Assembly: GCA_963932145.1 (NCBI GenBank)
Contig: OZ010580.1
Coordinates: forward strand, 2,858,634 to 2,922,633
DNA length: 64,000 nucleotides
Source: Acanthosepion lycidas
Taxonomy: Eukaryota > Mollusca > Cephalopoda > Sepiida > Sepiidae
Reading direction: 5' to 3'
Below, piece after piece: positions 10,356-22,310 of the stretch (position 1 is its first letter; every line of letters starts with the position of its first letter). The notes beneath the pieces were generated by a model. It made no database searches. It was not told the origin of the DNA and saw nothing but the letters and a program-made list of their open reading frames with translations. The position numbers were made by a program, and so were the translations under genes.

Positions 10356-11355
10356 TATTTACATGTCAAACTGAACCCTTTATTTCGGTCAATGGGGTAG
10401 ACTGTTCTAGTTCCACGTGCCATGTTTAATGGACGTCAGTTATCAGTTATCTCCTGTTAATTCCCCTCTCCAAGTCCTCCAATGCCTTAACCGGGTATTG
10501 AACTCAGACTCTTTGAGTCCTGTCTAACCAACGCCTTTATCCACTGTGTCATTTGTCCTTAATATCCCAACCACCTAAAGAAGGCTGGAGTGTACAATGG
10601 TCGAAACGTTGTAACAAATATGGCAACAAAGATGAGGACAATAGTCCGAATAATGTAAATAGTGTACATAATACCTCATTTCAGAAATATAGACAGACAG
10701 ATACTGAAAGGCCGCAACGTTGTAATAAATATGGCAACAAAGATGAGGACAATTGTCCGAATAATGAAAATAATGTACATAATACCTCATTTCAGAAATA
10801 TAGACAGATACTGAAAGGCCGAAACGTTGTGATAAATATGGCAACAAAGATGAGGACAATAGTCCGAATAATGTAAATAGTGTACTGTGGTGGTAAGGCA
10901 ACGACTCAATTGAAAATAGCAGATAGGAAACGCGAGGAGGGTAACGGACAAAATAGTGTCACATATCCAACCTTCTCACGAGCAAAAAAAAAACTCAGTG
11001 CCCAGAAACAAAAACGCGCCTGCTTTATACAGCCGTGGATCGACCATAATTTACATGCGAATGACGAGACAACGAGATTTCGCGTTAACTGTCCGAGACC
11101 GCCCTGCATAAAACATGGGCGCCGCCATTTTGGTTCTTTTATCGTTGAACAATCGGAGTTTGCACGACGCCCAGATTCGCGGGCGTTTCCGAGGTAGGCC
11201 ATTTTCACAATTTTTCCAACATGTACATAATATCTCATCTCAGAAATATAGACAGATACTGAAGAGCCGAAACGTTGTGATAAATATGGCGACAAAGATG
11301 AGGACAGTAGTCCGAATAATGTAAATAGTGTATATAATACCTCATCTCAGAAATA
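10356..11355 (-). mobile_element. SINE-A foldback composite 3, later hit by an LTR
   Basis: 10356-10560 is SINE-A body and tRNA-like head on the minus strand (tail mostly lost). From about 10566 the body restarts on the plus strand at CCAACCACCTAAAGAAGGCT and runs through three tail units (near 10605, 10710 and 10818). A solo LTR sits in the array, and one more tail unit follows to 11355. CTTAGCTTATACAAT (10341-10355) and CTTAGTTTATACAAT (11356-11370) flank the whole, a 15-bp duplication with one mismatch. Confidence 0.85.
10886..11221. mobile_element. Solo LTR (fossil LTR retrotransposon), 336 bp
   Basis: Begins TGTGGTGG and ends CCAACA, so it has TG..CA termini, and is bounded by the 5-bp duplication TGTAC (10881-10885 and 11222-11226). 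It is clearly richer in G+C than its surroundings. Superfamily cannot be fixed without internal sequence; a 5-bp duplication fits Gypsy-, Bel- or retrovirus-like elements. It is younger than the SINE array it interrupts. Confidence 0.85.
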
Positions 11356-11370
11356 CTTAGTTTATACAAT

Positions 11371-11923
11371 ATTGCAGAATATGCAAAGGATATAATTATG
11401 TTTTGAAATTGTAAGCAACTCCGAAGTAAGATAATTAAATTTCATTTAATTTCTGGAGAAAATTGGAAAATTGCGCGTATTGAGTTGTATTTCGTTCGCT
11501 TTATATTTTCAAGTTTCAAAGGTTATCTGTTGCTTCAGGAAGGATGGACTTTTGTTTATTTTCGATAATAACATCGCTTGTCTTCCATTCAATTTTGTTT
11601 TATAATTTGAATCTTGCTTGAAATGATGAACTCACTATGGAAGAGCAAAACCGAAATAAACAAGGACTAATGGAAATTTTCAAGTTTTTTACTTATTCAC
11701 TTAAATATAATTCTCCTAATTTTCTTTCGGAGAGGTGTGGTGAGAACGGATTACCTTCGCTATTCCACACCATATTTCGATTCAAGTATTAAGAATTCAG
11801 GTGAGAACAATTTTTTTCAAACTGAACAAGAAAAACCCGACTTAAATTGACTCTTTTATCATAAAATTATTTTCGGGTCATTTACTAATAGACTGCAGTA
11901 ATATAGAATGTACATATAAGCAA
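11371..11923. other. AT-rich intronic stretch, nothing recognised
   Basis: No recognisable gene or repeat family. Confidence 0.4.

Positions 11924-11989
<66 letters not shown>
11924..11989. repeat. (GATA)n microsatellite
   Basis: About 16 GATA units. Confidence 0.95.
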
Positions 11990-12687
11990 TGATTTAAGAA
12001 ATTTAGCTTAGTATGGCATAATAATGCAAAAAATATTTCCAAAGATTGATTAATTTGGCGAAACATGCCAATAGTTCGACAGGATCAGAACAATTTTAAG
12101 ACTGAATGTCCATCGTAATTCAACAAATTACCTCATAATTTCTTATGCATATCACAACAATATGCTAAAATCTAGAATAATCATAGTGGTTTATTTTAAT
12201 AGCCACCAGAATTTGCAGCCCCGAATATCTACCTGATGAAGAGAAATATATTGAAAGTATTTTGAATTCCTCCACTATTCTAGTCTTTTCATATATAATG
12301 CCAAACGAAAAGCTTCCATTATTCACAAATACAAATAACAGGCACCTTTCTTTCCAATTCTCTAGGTAATGAACTTGAGATAAATTTACCTAATCCCAAT
12401 ATAAAAATTATCCCAAAGAAATTTAAGAGAATGAAAAATTGAATCAAAGTAAAACATACAACTAACTTTACAGCAGAAATAGAAAAAATGTGAAAAAAAT
12501 ACGAAAACTTAAGGAATCAGTACATATGCTAGGCCAAAAAAAAATCTCCTGAGCCAACCAAGCATAGAAATGAATACAATATAAGGAGTGCTAGAAAAAA
12601 GCAATGAATAATAGCACAAAAAAATTGTGATATAAGTTCTGTTAAAAAAAATGAAATAATTATAATAGAAAAATATGAGCACTGGTT
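11990..12687. other. AT-rich intronic stretch
   Basis: Near 12232 there is a CCTGATGAAGAGAAATAT stretch resembling the hammerhead-like signature seen elsewhere in the window, with no closing stem. Otherwise nothing is recognised. Confidence 0.4.
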
Positions 12688-12925
12688 TTGGAGGATATTA
12701 ACTATTGGAGGATATCGGGTTTTGGAGGATATGAACTGTTGGAGGATATCGACTCTTGTATGATGTGAACTGTTGGAGGATATCGGCTTTTGGAGGTTAT
12801 GGACTGTTGGAAGACATCGGATGTTGTAAGATGTGGACTGTTGGAGGATATCGGCTTTTGGAGGTTATGGACTGTTGGAGGAGATCGGGTGTTGTAAGGT
12901 GTGGACTGTTAGATGATATTAATGA
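12688..12925. repeat. 17-bp minisatellite with higher-order structure, 14 units
   Basis: Units such as TTGGAGGATATCGGCTT and TTGGAGGTTATGGACTG follow each other with no length change. Units 6-9 and 10-13 form two copies of a 68-bp higher-order block. Confidence 0.92.
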
Positions 12926-13564
12926 CACAAGGCAGAGAAAAAAAGAACGTAATAGAAATAGAGGCTCTAGAAGACCGGAGCTTCTGCCGGCTGCCAGACG
13001 CTCTTCAGCAATCGATATGTAAAAGCAGGATTCTTCCGTATAAGGCTCTATTAACTACCCAGGAATATTCAATGAACGTGAATGACCCTCTTAGTTCGGT
13101 ATGTCAATCGATTATAAACATTATGCAAAACTGCACTTGCTTCTCCTTGTTTAGAGGCGCATCATTTTTTATGCGCCAAAATTCAGAAGCAAATTTCCAG
13201 TGCACCTCATCGCATTTGTGCACTTGAACATATTTTGGTTAAGTGCCATCATTTCGCTTGTTCAAGATCACAATGTCGATTCCAGAAGGAAAAAAACTCC
13301 CTAAATGTGTTTGCCATCTACCCTCAGTAAAATGTTGGGAACACGTTAGCTTATCATGTTGCCTCTTTTTTTTTTTTTAAACAGAAAGACAAGGCAATAA
13401 ATATTCAGTCGTTGGTAGCAGTTCAAAGCCAAATGTTACCGTTTCATCTTCAATATGGAGGCTTATTCCAATGCAAAGAATTTCTCTTATAAAACACGGA
13501 GTTTGAACTTTATATGACAGATGTTTTCTGTGAATAGGTAGGCGATATTTCTAATGCGTAAATG

Positions 13565-13572
<8 letters not shown>
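12926..13572. other. Intronic stretch, nothing recognised
   Basis: Contains a T-rich run at 13360-13380. The open frame at 12913-13227 overlaps the minisatellite and has no recognisable pattern. Confidence 0.4.

Positions 13573-13602
<30 letters not shown>
13573..13602. repeat. (TA)n microsatellite
   Basis: TA tract abutting the tail of the SINE-C copy. Confidence 0.95.
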
Positions 13603-13604
<2 letters not shown>

Positions 13605-13885
13605 GAAATGGACAAAGTCCGACAATTATTTAAGACATTTTTTATATTTATCCGTTTTTTTTATAGATACAAATATTTAAGTAAATGCTATGTTTATAAT
13701 AAACAGTATTAATAACATTTACGGGCCTGAATGTCCGAGAAATTTTAATAGAAAATATTCGTCCTCCGATAGGAATTGAACCAGTATCCTATACGGGACC
13801 GTCATATAGTCTGACGTGCTTTTACCGATTTAGCCACAGAAGAGCGTTCGGTTAGCAAGGTTGATTTTACTGTTTTTAATCATGT
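13603..13885 (-). mobile_element. SINE-C, minus strand, tRNA-like head
   Basis: Minus strand: GTGGCTAAATCGGTAAAAGC as A box region, GGTTCAATTCC as B box, then a body with TATTAATACTGTTTATTATA, and a tail ending GGACTTTGTCCATTTCAT at the (TA)n tract. It matches 47262-47580 along its length. Confidence 0.75.
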
Positions 13886-14245
13886 AAGATTGTAGTTTAA
13901 AAAGTTTATATTTTAAAAAGAGAAGCCGCAAACATTTTTGCTTATGTTGATTTTTTAATATATGTTATACTGTATTTTCCATATTTTTGTTCCACATGTT
14001 TCTGGTGTCGTGACCTTCATCAAACAAAAAGTTGCTATTTCCAGATATTATTAAAATGAATGAATTATCCATCTGTTTTCGATGTTTAAACATTGTCTTT
14101 TTTGTGTAGTAGTAACCGAAATGTTTTTCTTGGACTGGTGGCAAAAGTGTTTTTCTGCTTAAGGGGAAATAAAACAATTAGGATTGGTCAGGGAGAGGGC
14201 GAGGAAGGATGTCTTCGTTCTTGTCTTTTTATGACCCCTGTATCT

Positions 14246-14249
<4 letters not shown>

Positions 14250-14306
<57 letters not shown>
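14250..14306. repeat. (TA)n microsatellite
   Basis: Uninterrupted TA tract of about 57 bp. Confidence 0.95.
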
Positions 14307-14308
<2 letters not shown>

Positions 14309-15114
14309 GTATATCTATATTCACACACATCTGAACGTACAACTCTGTGTTTCTGTTAAATGAGTTTAAACTGTACATTTTTTGTTTAAATCATAGGTTC
14401 AGTTTAAAGAAATATCTTTTGTTTAATGTGAATTCCGTGCTGTAGTCGCATTCATGATCACGATCTGTCCGTTCTTCCTTTAAAAAATAATTACTATTAG
14501 AATCGAAAGCCTTCTCTCTAAGTGTAGACTTTGGAAGGCTATCAATTATCAACAACAGAAATGTTTTCTTTCCACTTTTTTCGGGTCGTCTTCATCTCAG
14601 TCGATTCATCGAATTGAAGATTTAATTCCATTTTCATATTTATCTACATTAATCTTTTTTCTTTGGTGCAAGATTTCGGGCCTGCCTAAGCCGTTAAAGA
14701 AACCAGCGAGAAGAGTTCGAATCCCGACAGTGGCTGCCAGTGATTTTACCATTGAAAAATATATAAATCTGCACCAATTTGAACGCGGGTTTAGACAGAT
14801 GAATTTGTCAATGAAACTTTATTTTTCATTCGGTACTCCATACCTATATCCTTGTGCCATATTAAAGTTTAGTGAATAACAAAGACTGTGACACTGCTGG
14901 AGCCTTGAGGCTGATCTTTCCTCTGGCCGAGCTCTAATAGTTCAATGGGGAGATAACTGGCTCGTAAGATTCAGTAACTCATAATTCAAGCTAGTCATTT
15001 TCATCATCACCGTTCAAACTAATTTTTCTCCATCATAACAAACGATTTTTATTGCCAACGTGACTCATTGCATTGAATATTTATTGGGTCTCAAGTTCAC
15101 TTCAGATGTCAAGT
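14307..15114. other. Intronic stretch with a possible tRNA-like relic
   Basis: At 14680-14745 a GAGTTCGAATCCCGAC B box follows GCCTAAGCCGTTAAAG, which resembles an A box. The boxes are too close for an intact tRNA. This is probably an eroded SINE head. The rest is unassigned. Confidence 0.35.
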
Positions 15115-15270
15115 AGAAATCGTTTATACAATCCATTGCTAAAATAGTTGTAAAAACGGTCGGCTCATTCTATCGCTCGAAGAAATAACTGATGCCTTCT
15201 GCCAGGCTTTATCTTTACAAGAGTCAGATTAAACTAAAAATGGTATATTGCTGCCATATTTGTTTCTAAA
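15115..15270 (+). mobile_element. Jockey-like LINE fragment
   Basis: Reads SFIQSIAKIVVKTVGSFYRS, then ARLYLYKSQIKLKMVYCCHI, the same post-RT region (family: IAKIASKKVGALYRSR..ARLQLYKS.IRP.MEYC.HIW). Confidence 0.6.
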
Positions 15271-16017
15271 TAATTTTTTTTACTTATATCTTATTATCGG
15301 TCCAGAATAGCCGAGCTTATTTTCAAAAGAATTCTTAAAAGTAGCCATAAAGTTGGTAAATAGCGAAATTCAAAATTTCTAACAAAATATTTCAGAAGCA
15401 GCACGCACACTACAGATTTAGTGTGGGAGCTGATAAAAAAAAAGCAATTTTTTTTTTCCGGAAGAGAATGGTAAGCCCAGGAAATATTAAAAATTTTAAG
15501 CGAAGCATTTTCTTGAAAAATCGTCCTCGTGATGTATTTATTGTCTCAGACTTAACTGATTTTGTGAGTAATGAAAGTTCGGATATCAGCAATGGAGCAA
15601 ACCGTATTGTTTGTCGCTATTGAAGTTGTCACTTTTGAGATGAACAGCAAACCTTCTTGTAAAGATAAATACGTAATCACCAATGAAATCTGAACTCTCA
15701 TCCGACATCCTTGGGAATTCTTCTGACATGGACATTGCTTTTCTCAAGTTGATCACTGAAACCAACCACAAAAGCTAATTTAAATATCATCACGTAGCTA
15801 CATTCTCTCACACTATTGGCTTGCCATATTTATTGCTCACTATCTAGTAGTAGTAGTATTAAATATTATAGTCGTTCTTGGCTGAAATATTTTCTTATTC
15901 ATTTTTTACTTTTTTATCTTTTATCTTATGAATGCGCTTTTTTATCGCAACACTGAATTGAACGCTGTTAAATAAACACCAAGGATCGAAAAAAAAAAAG
16001 AAACAAATATTAATAAT
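15271..16017. other. Intronic stretch, nothing recognised
   Basis: Overlapping short open frames on both strands (15410-15771) have no recognisable pattern. Confidence 0.35.
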
Positions 16018-16335
16018 GGGAAAACACAAGGCCCATTGGATAAAGATGTTGGTTAGATCCAGTGACTGAACCAAAGTTCAAAGTGAGTTCAATACCAGGC
16101 CACAGCAGTGGTAAACCAAAACTTGGAGAGATGAGTTAAAGGGAAATAACTGAGATTCCGGGAGAGGCATGGCACGTGGAACTAGAACAATCTACCCCTC
16201 TGGACGAAATAAAGGGTTCGATCTAAATTCCAATCACCTGAAGAAGCCCGGAGCGTACAATGGCCGAAACTTTGTGAATATCACAATGAAGATGAGGATA
16301 ACAGCTCGAGTAATGTAAAAAAAAAAAAAAAATTG
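16018..16335 (+). mobile_element. SINE-A, canonical single copy with A-rich tail
   Basis: Order: tRNA-like head (GGCCCATTGGATAAAGATG, B box GAGTTCAATACC), middle (GGCACGTGGAACTAGAACAA), body (CACCTGAAGAAGCCCGGAGC, then AATGGCCGAAACTTTGTG), tail with GATGAGGATAACAG, ending in an A tract at 16318-16334. It serves as the reference for the family in this window. There is no inverted partner here. Confidence 0.85.
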
Positions 16336-16336
16336 A

Positions 16337-17024
16337 ATAAAGATTTTTAAGAATTGTATTTGATTTTTTTGTTAAAATAATTTACAATTTTATGCTGATC
16401 ATTCTTGTAAAATATTTTGAACAAATTTTCCAATGGAAACATTGTTAATTTCAAATACATTTTACAAATAATCCCTTTTTATCAAAACGTTCAATTGTGT
16501 TTTGAAATCGAAATGAAATATTTGATATTGTCATAAGTTTTGCTTGACACAAGTTGGGTCTTTCGGCCTTGTATTTAAATAAGATAAACAAAGTAAAGAC
16601 AATATCTTTTAAATATTTTAACAGATTATGAAAATTCCATTTCATATTTTATAAAATGAATCCACTCTCAAAGATTGTAGATTTTACAAACATTCGGCTT
16701 TGTCGGAATTTTTTTTTTATTTTAAAAAGTAGAAGCCAAGAGTCAATATTTGAAGTTGTTTAAATTTCTTGATTTTTCACTTGTTACAGTTCATGCATCC
16801 TTTTAAAACTGTCGCTTATCATCGCAACGCCCCAGAGAAGAAGGTCGTTTTTACATTCTACGATCACAAAGTAACACCAATCGGAAAGTAAGAAACAGTG
16901 ATTAAAATGTTTTAAAGTCAAATCAAAACGTGTCAGTTATTAATATTTATATAATGTGCTGTTTTATTTAATTATATCATGAAAAGCATGAAAATAAAAT
17001 GTTTTTTGTTTTTTTTTCTTTCAG
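16337..17024 (+). other. Intron upstream of the S1 exon
   Basis: AT-rich. It ends with a good pyrimidine tract and TTTCAG. A short exon-like frame near 16800 is discussed under rejected items. Confidence 0.6.
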
Positions 17025-17115
17025 ATTTTTAACTGTATTTACGTGCCTAGTAATGAGTGTTTTGGCCACAATCGAAGGATATGAGGATATAATGCGGTAC
17101 GCCTTGTTTTATGTG
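17025..17115 (+). CDS. KCNQ: KCNQ-type potassium channel, exon encoding the end of S1 and the S1-S2 loop (partial gene)
   Basis: This 91-bp exon follows a pyrimidine-rich acceptor ending in TTTCAG and precedes the donor GTAAGT. Its first base completes a codon begun upstream; it then reads FLTVFTCLVMSVLATIEG and continues YEDIMRYALFYV. That matches the second half of S1 (family pattern ..CLxxSVxSTI), the extracellular S1-S2 loop and the first residue or so before S2 of Kv7 channels. The length (91 bp) and entry phase are those of vertebrate KCNQ exon 2, so the boundary is conserved. Kv7 channels are tetrameric plasma-membrane delayed rectifiers (M-current type) that set excitability. The preceding exon, which should end in the S1 start, is not recognisable in the 17 kb upstream. 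RNA recoding, common in cephalopod K+ channels, cannot be read from DNA. Confidence 0.93.
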
Positions 17116-17488
17116 GTAAGTCCAATGAGATTTCATTATTGATTTAATGCGAATTCATTACGTTTATTTGATCGTAAAGATGATGTCTCTTTTCTTCCGT
17201 ATAGATATCACTTGACTCTTATAAATGAAGAGTTGATGGAAAGTTAGTGTCTCTACTGAGACAGCGCAGGGCGTCACTACTTCTATATAGACGAATAACG
17301 TTACACTCTGTAGTTTTAAATATGTCGACTAGTGTCATCTATAAAGTGAAATATAGTAATTAAACGAGCTTTTAGGAGAGATTCGACGAGATTTCTCTGT
17401 AAATTACATAGAGTCCGAACTTCAAATACAATTTCACTATCGACAATTGCATTTCTTTTGAGAGGATACATTCGGCAAATCGGATTTC

Positions 17489-17490
17489 AT

Positions 17491-17538
<48 letters not shown>

Positions 17539-17655
17539 AAGTAAAAAAGAAAGAAAAAAGAAAAAAAGAAAGAAAGAAAGAAAAAAGAAAGAAAGAAAAG
17601 AAGAAAAAAAAAGAAAGAAAGGAAGGAAGAAATAAAAAAAAAGAAAGAAAGAAAT
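17489..17655. repeat. (GATA)n followed by (GAAA)n purine tract
   Basis: About 13 GATA units pass directly into an A/G-only stretch. Confidence 0.95.
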
Positions 17656-17659
17656 ACAG

Positions 17660-20600
17660 GCTGCACCAAAAAATTTGATTCTGTTTTTATTTTGATATTT
17701 TTATATCTGCAACCGTCCAGAGATCTTCAAATAGGACAGAATTCTAACAATGTAGATTTTTCATCGCCGAACATGAATCTACTTACATCGAACCTGACAA
17801 AATCCAAGGATTTAAAGCGAAAAACCAAAAACAAAACCTCGTTTAAAATCTGGAACAGTTATTGGAATGGCGTTCCTTTTCTCTGATAAAATGAAGCGGT
17901 TAGAATCGATATAAACTTGAATTCTTCTTTGTTTACTTTTTTATAAATAAGATGAATGGAATACAGAAATTAATCATACCCTGTATTTTATGAAAAAAAA
18001 AAAGGATTTCTAGCTCAACTGAAAATCGTATTATTTTATATCAACATAACGAGGCTGGGAAGGAAAGATCAGACAAGAAAAATAAAGAAGGACAATTGGG
18101 AATAAAGAGACGCTAGATGAGCAAGATCAAAAAATATTTAACGACAAATAAAAGCCATAAATTCGATACCTCCATAAAAAAAAAAAAAACGACACCTAAG
18201 GTTTAAAGTTAATTTTAAAAAATGAAAAGTTTTTCTAGAAGCTTTTAATTTATTTTTAATTTCAAGCTAATAGATTTAATTTAATATTTTCAATGAGCGA
18301 AATACGTTGCTGTATTTCAAAAACAGTAAATTTAAATTGACTGGAAAGATTTGGGGGGGGGCTAAAATAGCTGATTAGTGTCGGCTTTCATCGCAATGTA
18401 ATGCTCTTTATTAAAAAATCTTCCCAAAATAAAATATATTTTTCTAAAACTTTATTTGACAAATATTAGCTGATTTAAAGTATAATTAATCTAATTTGAA
18501 ACAAATATTATTTACTTTAAGTTTAAAATATTATAGAAATGTATTTTTAACCGGACAGTAGTCATGTTTTTAACTGACAGTAGCTGCGCTGACGTCTTTG
18601 AGAAGGTGATGGAAGATTTAATGTCGTTCTAAGTAGAATTTGTCTGAAAAAGATAATTGAAGAAAATGACATCAGCGCCTTTTTTATTTCATTTTTACGT
18701 ACTCAGTAATCTTAAAACTCTAAGAAAATATTTTCCGTAGTCTGTTTTATTGAATTTTAGAAATTTTCACTTTAAATTTAATATTATCAGCGCTCTTTTT
18801 TCTGATAATGTCGTCTATAGTCGCCTGTTCTTACAAAAAACGGCACTTTTATACATTAAAAAAAATTTGAAACTGTTTTTTAAATATTGGTGTTTGATTA
18901 TTTTGTTCCATTTATGATAACTAAATATAGTTTTCACTTAATATCATCAAAACCACTGAAATTAATACAGAATTTTAAATTTCCTAATTAACTTTTTTTT
19001 TGGAATAAAAACTGTTCCTGTAAAAGTTTAATTATCAAAAATCTCTTTTTCTTAAGAAAATAGTATCCTTAATATATCCTATTAAAAAAGCAATTAAAAG
19101 GCTTTTCTAATTAAATATCATAGTTTTATTGCATTTTTTATTTTACGATTCAGAGCAGATTTTCTGTAAATGATGTCTATGTTTGTCAAAACCAAATGAT
19201 GATTTAAATTTTCCATTTTAACCAAAACTTTAAACGTATTTGAAAGGATTAAAAAAAATTAATAAAATAATCGAAAAATACTATGGTCTTTGCTCTTAAT
19301 AATAACAAACATTTTGACGATAAAACTTTATTTTTATCATGTTTGGTACCTTTTTTTCATATGCTATACTCTTATTTAGAAAATGTTTCGAAGGACCTAC
19401 ATGAAGTGAGCATATAGGCTTCTTCTTTCGATATTGACTATTACACAAAGAATGAAAGCGAACGAGAGTAACCGGTTGCCTATATTCTTCCTTGTCACCA
19501 CTTCTGGTTTTATCAATAGATCGCATTAGGAGCTTTTAGCTTAATTAAGTTCATTACGTGCACTTTATTGTATTATGATAATCTTCAAATTAAGAGGAAT
19601 TTAATTTTCCCGCGTATTTTCGTTTATTATTTTTTATTAGAAAAGGGCATATTGGGCATTTTATTAATAATAATAAAAATGTAATATATCTCATCTATAT
19701 GGAATACTGAACAATTCCATTGCTTACAGATGAAGAAGAGAGAGAGAAATTGGACCGGTAAATGCTATGAATTCTATGGGTAGAATTTCTAATTAACGTC
19801 GAAATCTTAAGGAAAATTATAAAAAAAGGAAACTTATATTTACAATCAAAAATACGCAGTTGAAATTTCTGGGACACATAATAAAAAAACGGGACCTGGA
19901 GAATTTAACACTCACAAGGACATAATGAAGATAAGAAAATCAGTGAAAACTGCGATTAACCTAATTAATGATTTTGTGTGGACGAAGAAAAAGAAAAAAA
20001 CAACGACTGAACCTTACCAAAAGGGAAGTTTCAATTTTATATTTCTCACGAATTAGTGTCCCACGGTCGGCCTAACCAGCTGAAGTTTATAATGATGAAA
20101 TAGAAGCATTATGAGAGATTAAACAACGCTACACGACGCCAAAGTTTGCCAACAAATATTGAATGTCATCTTTTCCAACTTGGCTATGTTAATTGTTTTA
20201 ATGTGTGACTTCCATATAACGAAAATGTTGCCTTTTTTTAAGAAATTGTTACGGACAATTAAAAGATGATATTTTACAACAGGGCGGGGCACTAAAAATA
20301 GGGACACAGCTGTAATGAACCCCAATAACAAAAGTCGGTCTTCATCCGAAGAAAGTTCATATGATGGATTAGGAAAAAAAAAACTCTTTGGTATCAGTTC
20401 GTTCTAGAGATGCAGACGGTTCATTCGAACAAGTACTTCTCCCAATTCTCCCAAAATAATGTAAAAATCAACATTATTTTTGTTTAATTCGTTGAAAGTA
20501 GTGTGTAATATTTTATCAAAGTATTTCACTAGATAAGATGAAGCTTTCATCGTTTCGGTGACCAGAAAAATTTCTTACAATTAGACTAGCAACATTTTAT

Positions 20601-21020
20601 TCATCTGCCATATTCACCCAACCTTGTATATTTTGATGGCTATTTATTTAAAATTGTTCTGTGGAAGACTTTAAAATGTGTTTCTTTATTCGGCATATGT
20701 ATGATATTACCATTTCCACGGATATTTTTTTTAATTCGATACAATTGGAATAAATCAAAAAGCGCAACTACAAAGGAGATTTACAGGGAAATGGGATTCA
20801 AATTTGTTTGATAAAATGGAGGAATTTGTCGTTAAAATAGCAAATATGTTGTTCCTTAAAATTAACGCCGAATCTTTTTACAAAATTGTCTTTTATTTTT
20901 TTTCTTAACCGAAAGAATTTTGTCAAGATACCCAATGCTTTGTAACTCTGACAGTTTAAGTAGCTCGATTTTAGCCTTACGAAAAGTATTACACTTCTTA
21001 TGAACATTTTTATCAGCGGG
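17660..21020. other. Long AT-rich intronic stretch, nothing recognised
   Basis: Composed mainly of A/T runs with scattered short open frames, none with protein-like patterns. A G-run (GGGGGGGGG) occurs at 18353. Confidence 0.45.
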
Positions 21021-21026
21021 ACTCTC

Positions 21027-21110
21027 TCCGCTCTCTCTCTCTCTCTCTCCCTCCCTCTCTTTCTGTCTGTCTGTCTGCCTCTTTCTCTCTGTCTCTCTCT
21101 CTCTACTATC
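21027..21110. repeat. (CT)n/(CTGT)n pyrimidine tract
   Basis: Imperfect CT repeats with CTGT units. Confidence 0.9.
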
Positions 21111-21544
21111 CCCAGAAGATTCATGTTTAAGCGTCGTCTATCAGGGCGTGTCATTACTTCCTACACACTAGCAAATCACAACGCAATTGAAGATACATAT
21201 TGCAAAGATAACAAAAGCAAGTCATAATTTATTAGTTTGTAGGAAAGAACGGTTGTTTATATGGGTTTTATCTTTATGCTATGAGGAGAGAACACTGCCT
21301 TTAATCTCATAAGATTATAATCTCCGTATATATACGTGTATAAATCGACTTCTTCGGATTTAAAACGTGTATATATTCGTATACACAGGCGTATAAATCG
21401 AGTTCTAATCTCGTATGTTCTCACGTTAACATACGTGATTACATAATTTACATCAAGGAATCTGGCTTTTTGTTGATCCGTTTCATAGAATGTCTCAACA
21501 TATCATAAAAGTATAACAGAAGTTGATCTTACAGTATTACGTTC

Positions 21545-22310
21545 ATCCTGGTTTGGTTTTTTTTTTTACGACATATCAACCTCAATGGGTTATTTAATGC
21601 TGACAAGATTTTTATAGCTTGTAATTTTTTTTTTCAAAAAATGTATTGCTGTTAATATTTTATTCAAAAATGTATTGCTGGTAACAATTTCTTCAAAAAT
21701 TTATTGCTGTTAAATTTTTTTACAAAAAAAGTATTGCTGATATTAAAACATATTTCTACACTTTCATAGTGTTTTGACCCCAGTTTGGAGGGTAACTATT
21801 TGACCACAGTTGGGACCCTAATATGTGCTACCACCCCGGGTCAGCGTGGACCTGGTAACACCAGCAATTAAGAGGCGGTTCCATGCTTCTCAAAGCCTCC
21901 TGATCAGAGGCCTTGTTGGATGTAGTTTATCGCCTTACACAGGACGTGGATGTAGTTTATCGTCTTACCCAGGACGCGGGTGTAGTTTATCGTCTTACCC
22001 AGGACACGGATGTAGTTTATTGTCTTACTCAGGACGCGGGTGTAGTTTATTGTCTTACCCAGGACGCGGATGTAGTTTATTGTCTTACTCAGGACGCGGA
22101 TGTAGTTTATCGTCTTACCCAGGACACGGATGTAGTTTATTGTCTTACTCAGGACGCGGATGTAGTTTATTGTCTTACCCAGGACGCGGATGTAGTTTAT
22201 TGTCTTACCCAGGAGGTGGATGTAGTTCACCCAGGACGTACGTTGACCCTGGACACAAAAAGCCTCTTCCATTTTTACAGAGTCCAAGTCTGTACTCCTG
22301 ATCCCAAGGT
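21545..22310 (+). repeat. Family B repeat with expanded 30-bp minisatellite
   Basis: Begins with a T-run and ACGACATATCAACCTCAATG, then AT-rich sub-repeats of about 35 bp each containing GTATTGCTG (21640-21740). The GC-rich core follows (CTACCACCCCGGGTCAGCGT; CCTCCTGATCAGAGGCCTTG), then the minisatellite. Other copies: 7440-7920, 22770-23460, 36870-38010 and 44755-45115. Confidence 0.8.
21921..22238. repeat. 30-bp minisatellite, 10 units plus a partial one
   Basis: Unit TGTAGTTTATCGTCTTACCC + AGGACGCGGA repeats with no length change. Because 30 is a multiple of three, several frames stay open and encode decapeptide repeats; the position inside a non-coding repeat argues against a gene. Other family B copies have only one or two units. 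Confidence 0.95.

Noticed and set aside
10880-11295. Open frames with basic or arginine-rich sequence at 10880-11197 and opposite
   Set aside because: They lie within and across the solo LTR and SINE tail units; higher G+C reduces stops. No protein pattern.
16797-16889. Exon-like frame FMHPFKTVAYHRNAPEKKVV... with AG before and GTAAGA after, in phase with the S1 exon
   Set aside because: Joining would put a lysine at the start of S1 and replace the conserved YNFLERPxGW..YH region of all KCNQ channels. The family boundary predicts a codon of the form GT|A (valine). It is likely a chance frame, although phase and splice signals fit; transcript data would decide.
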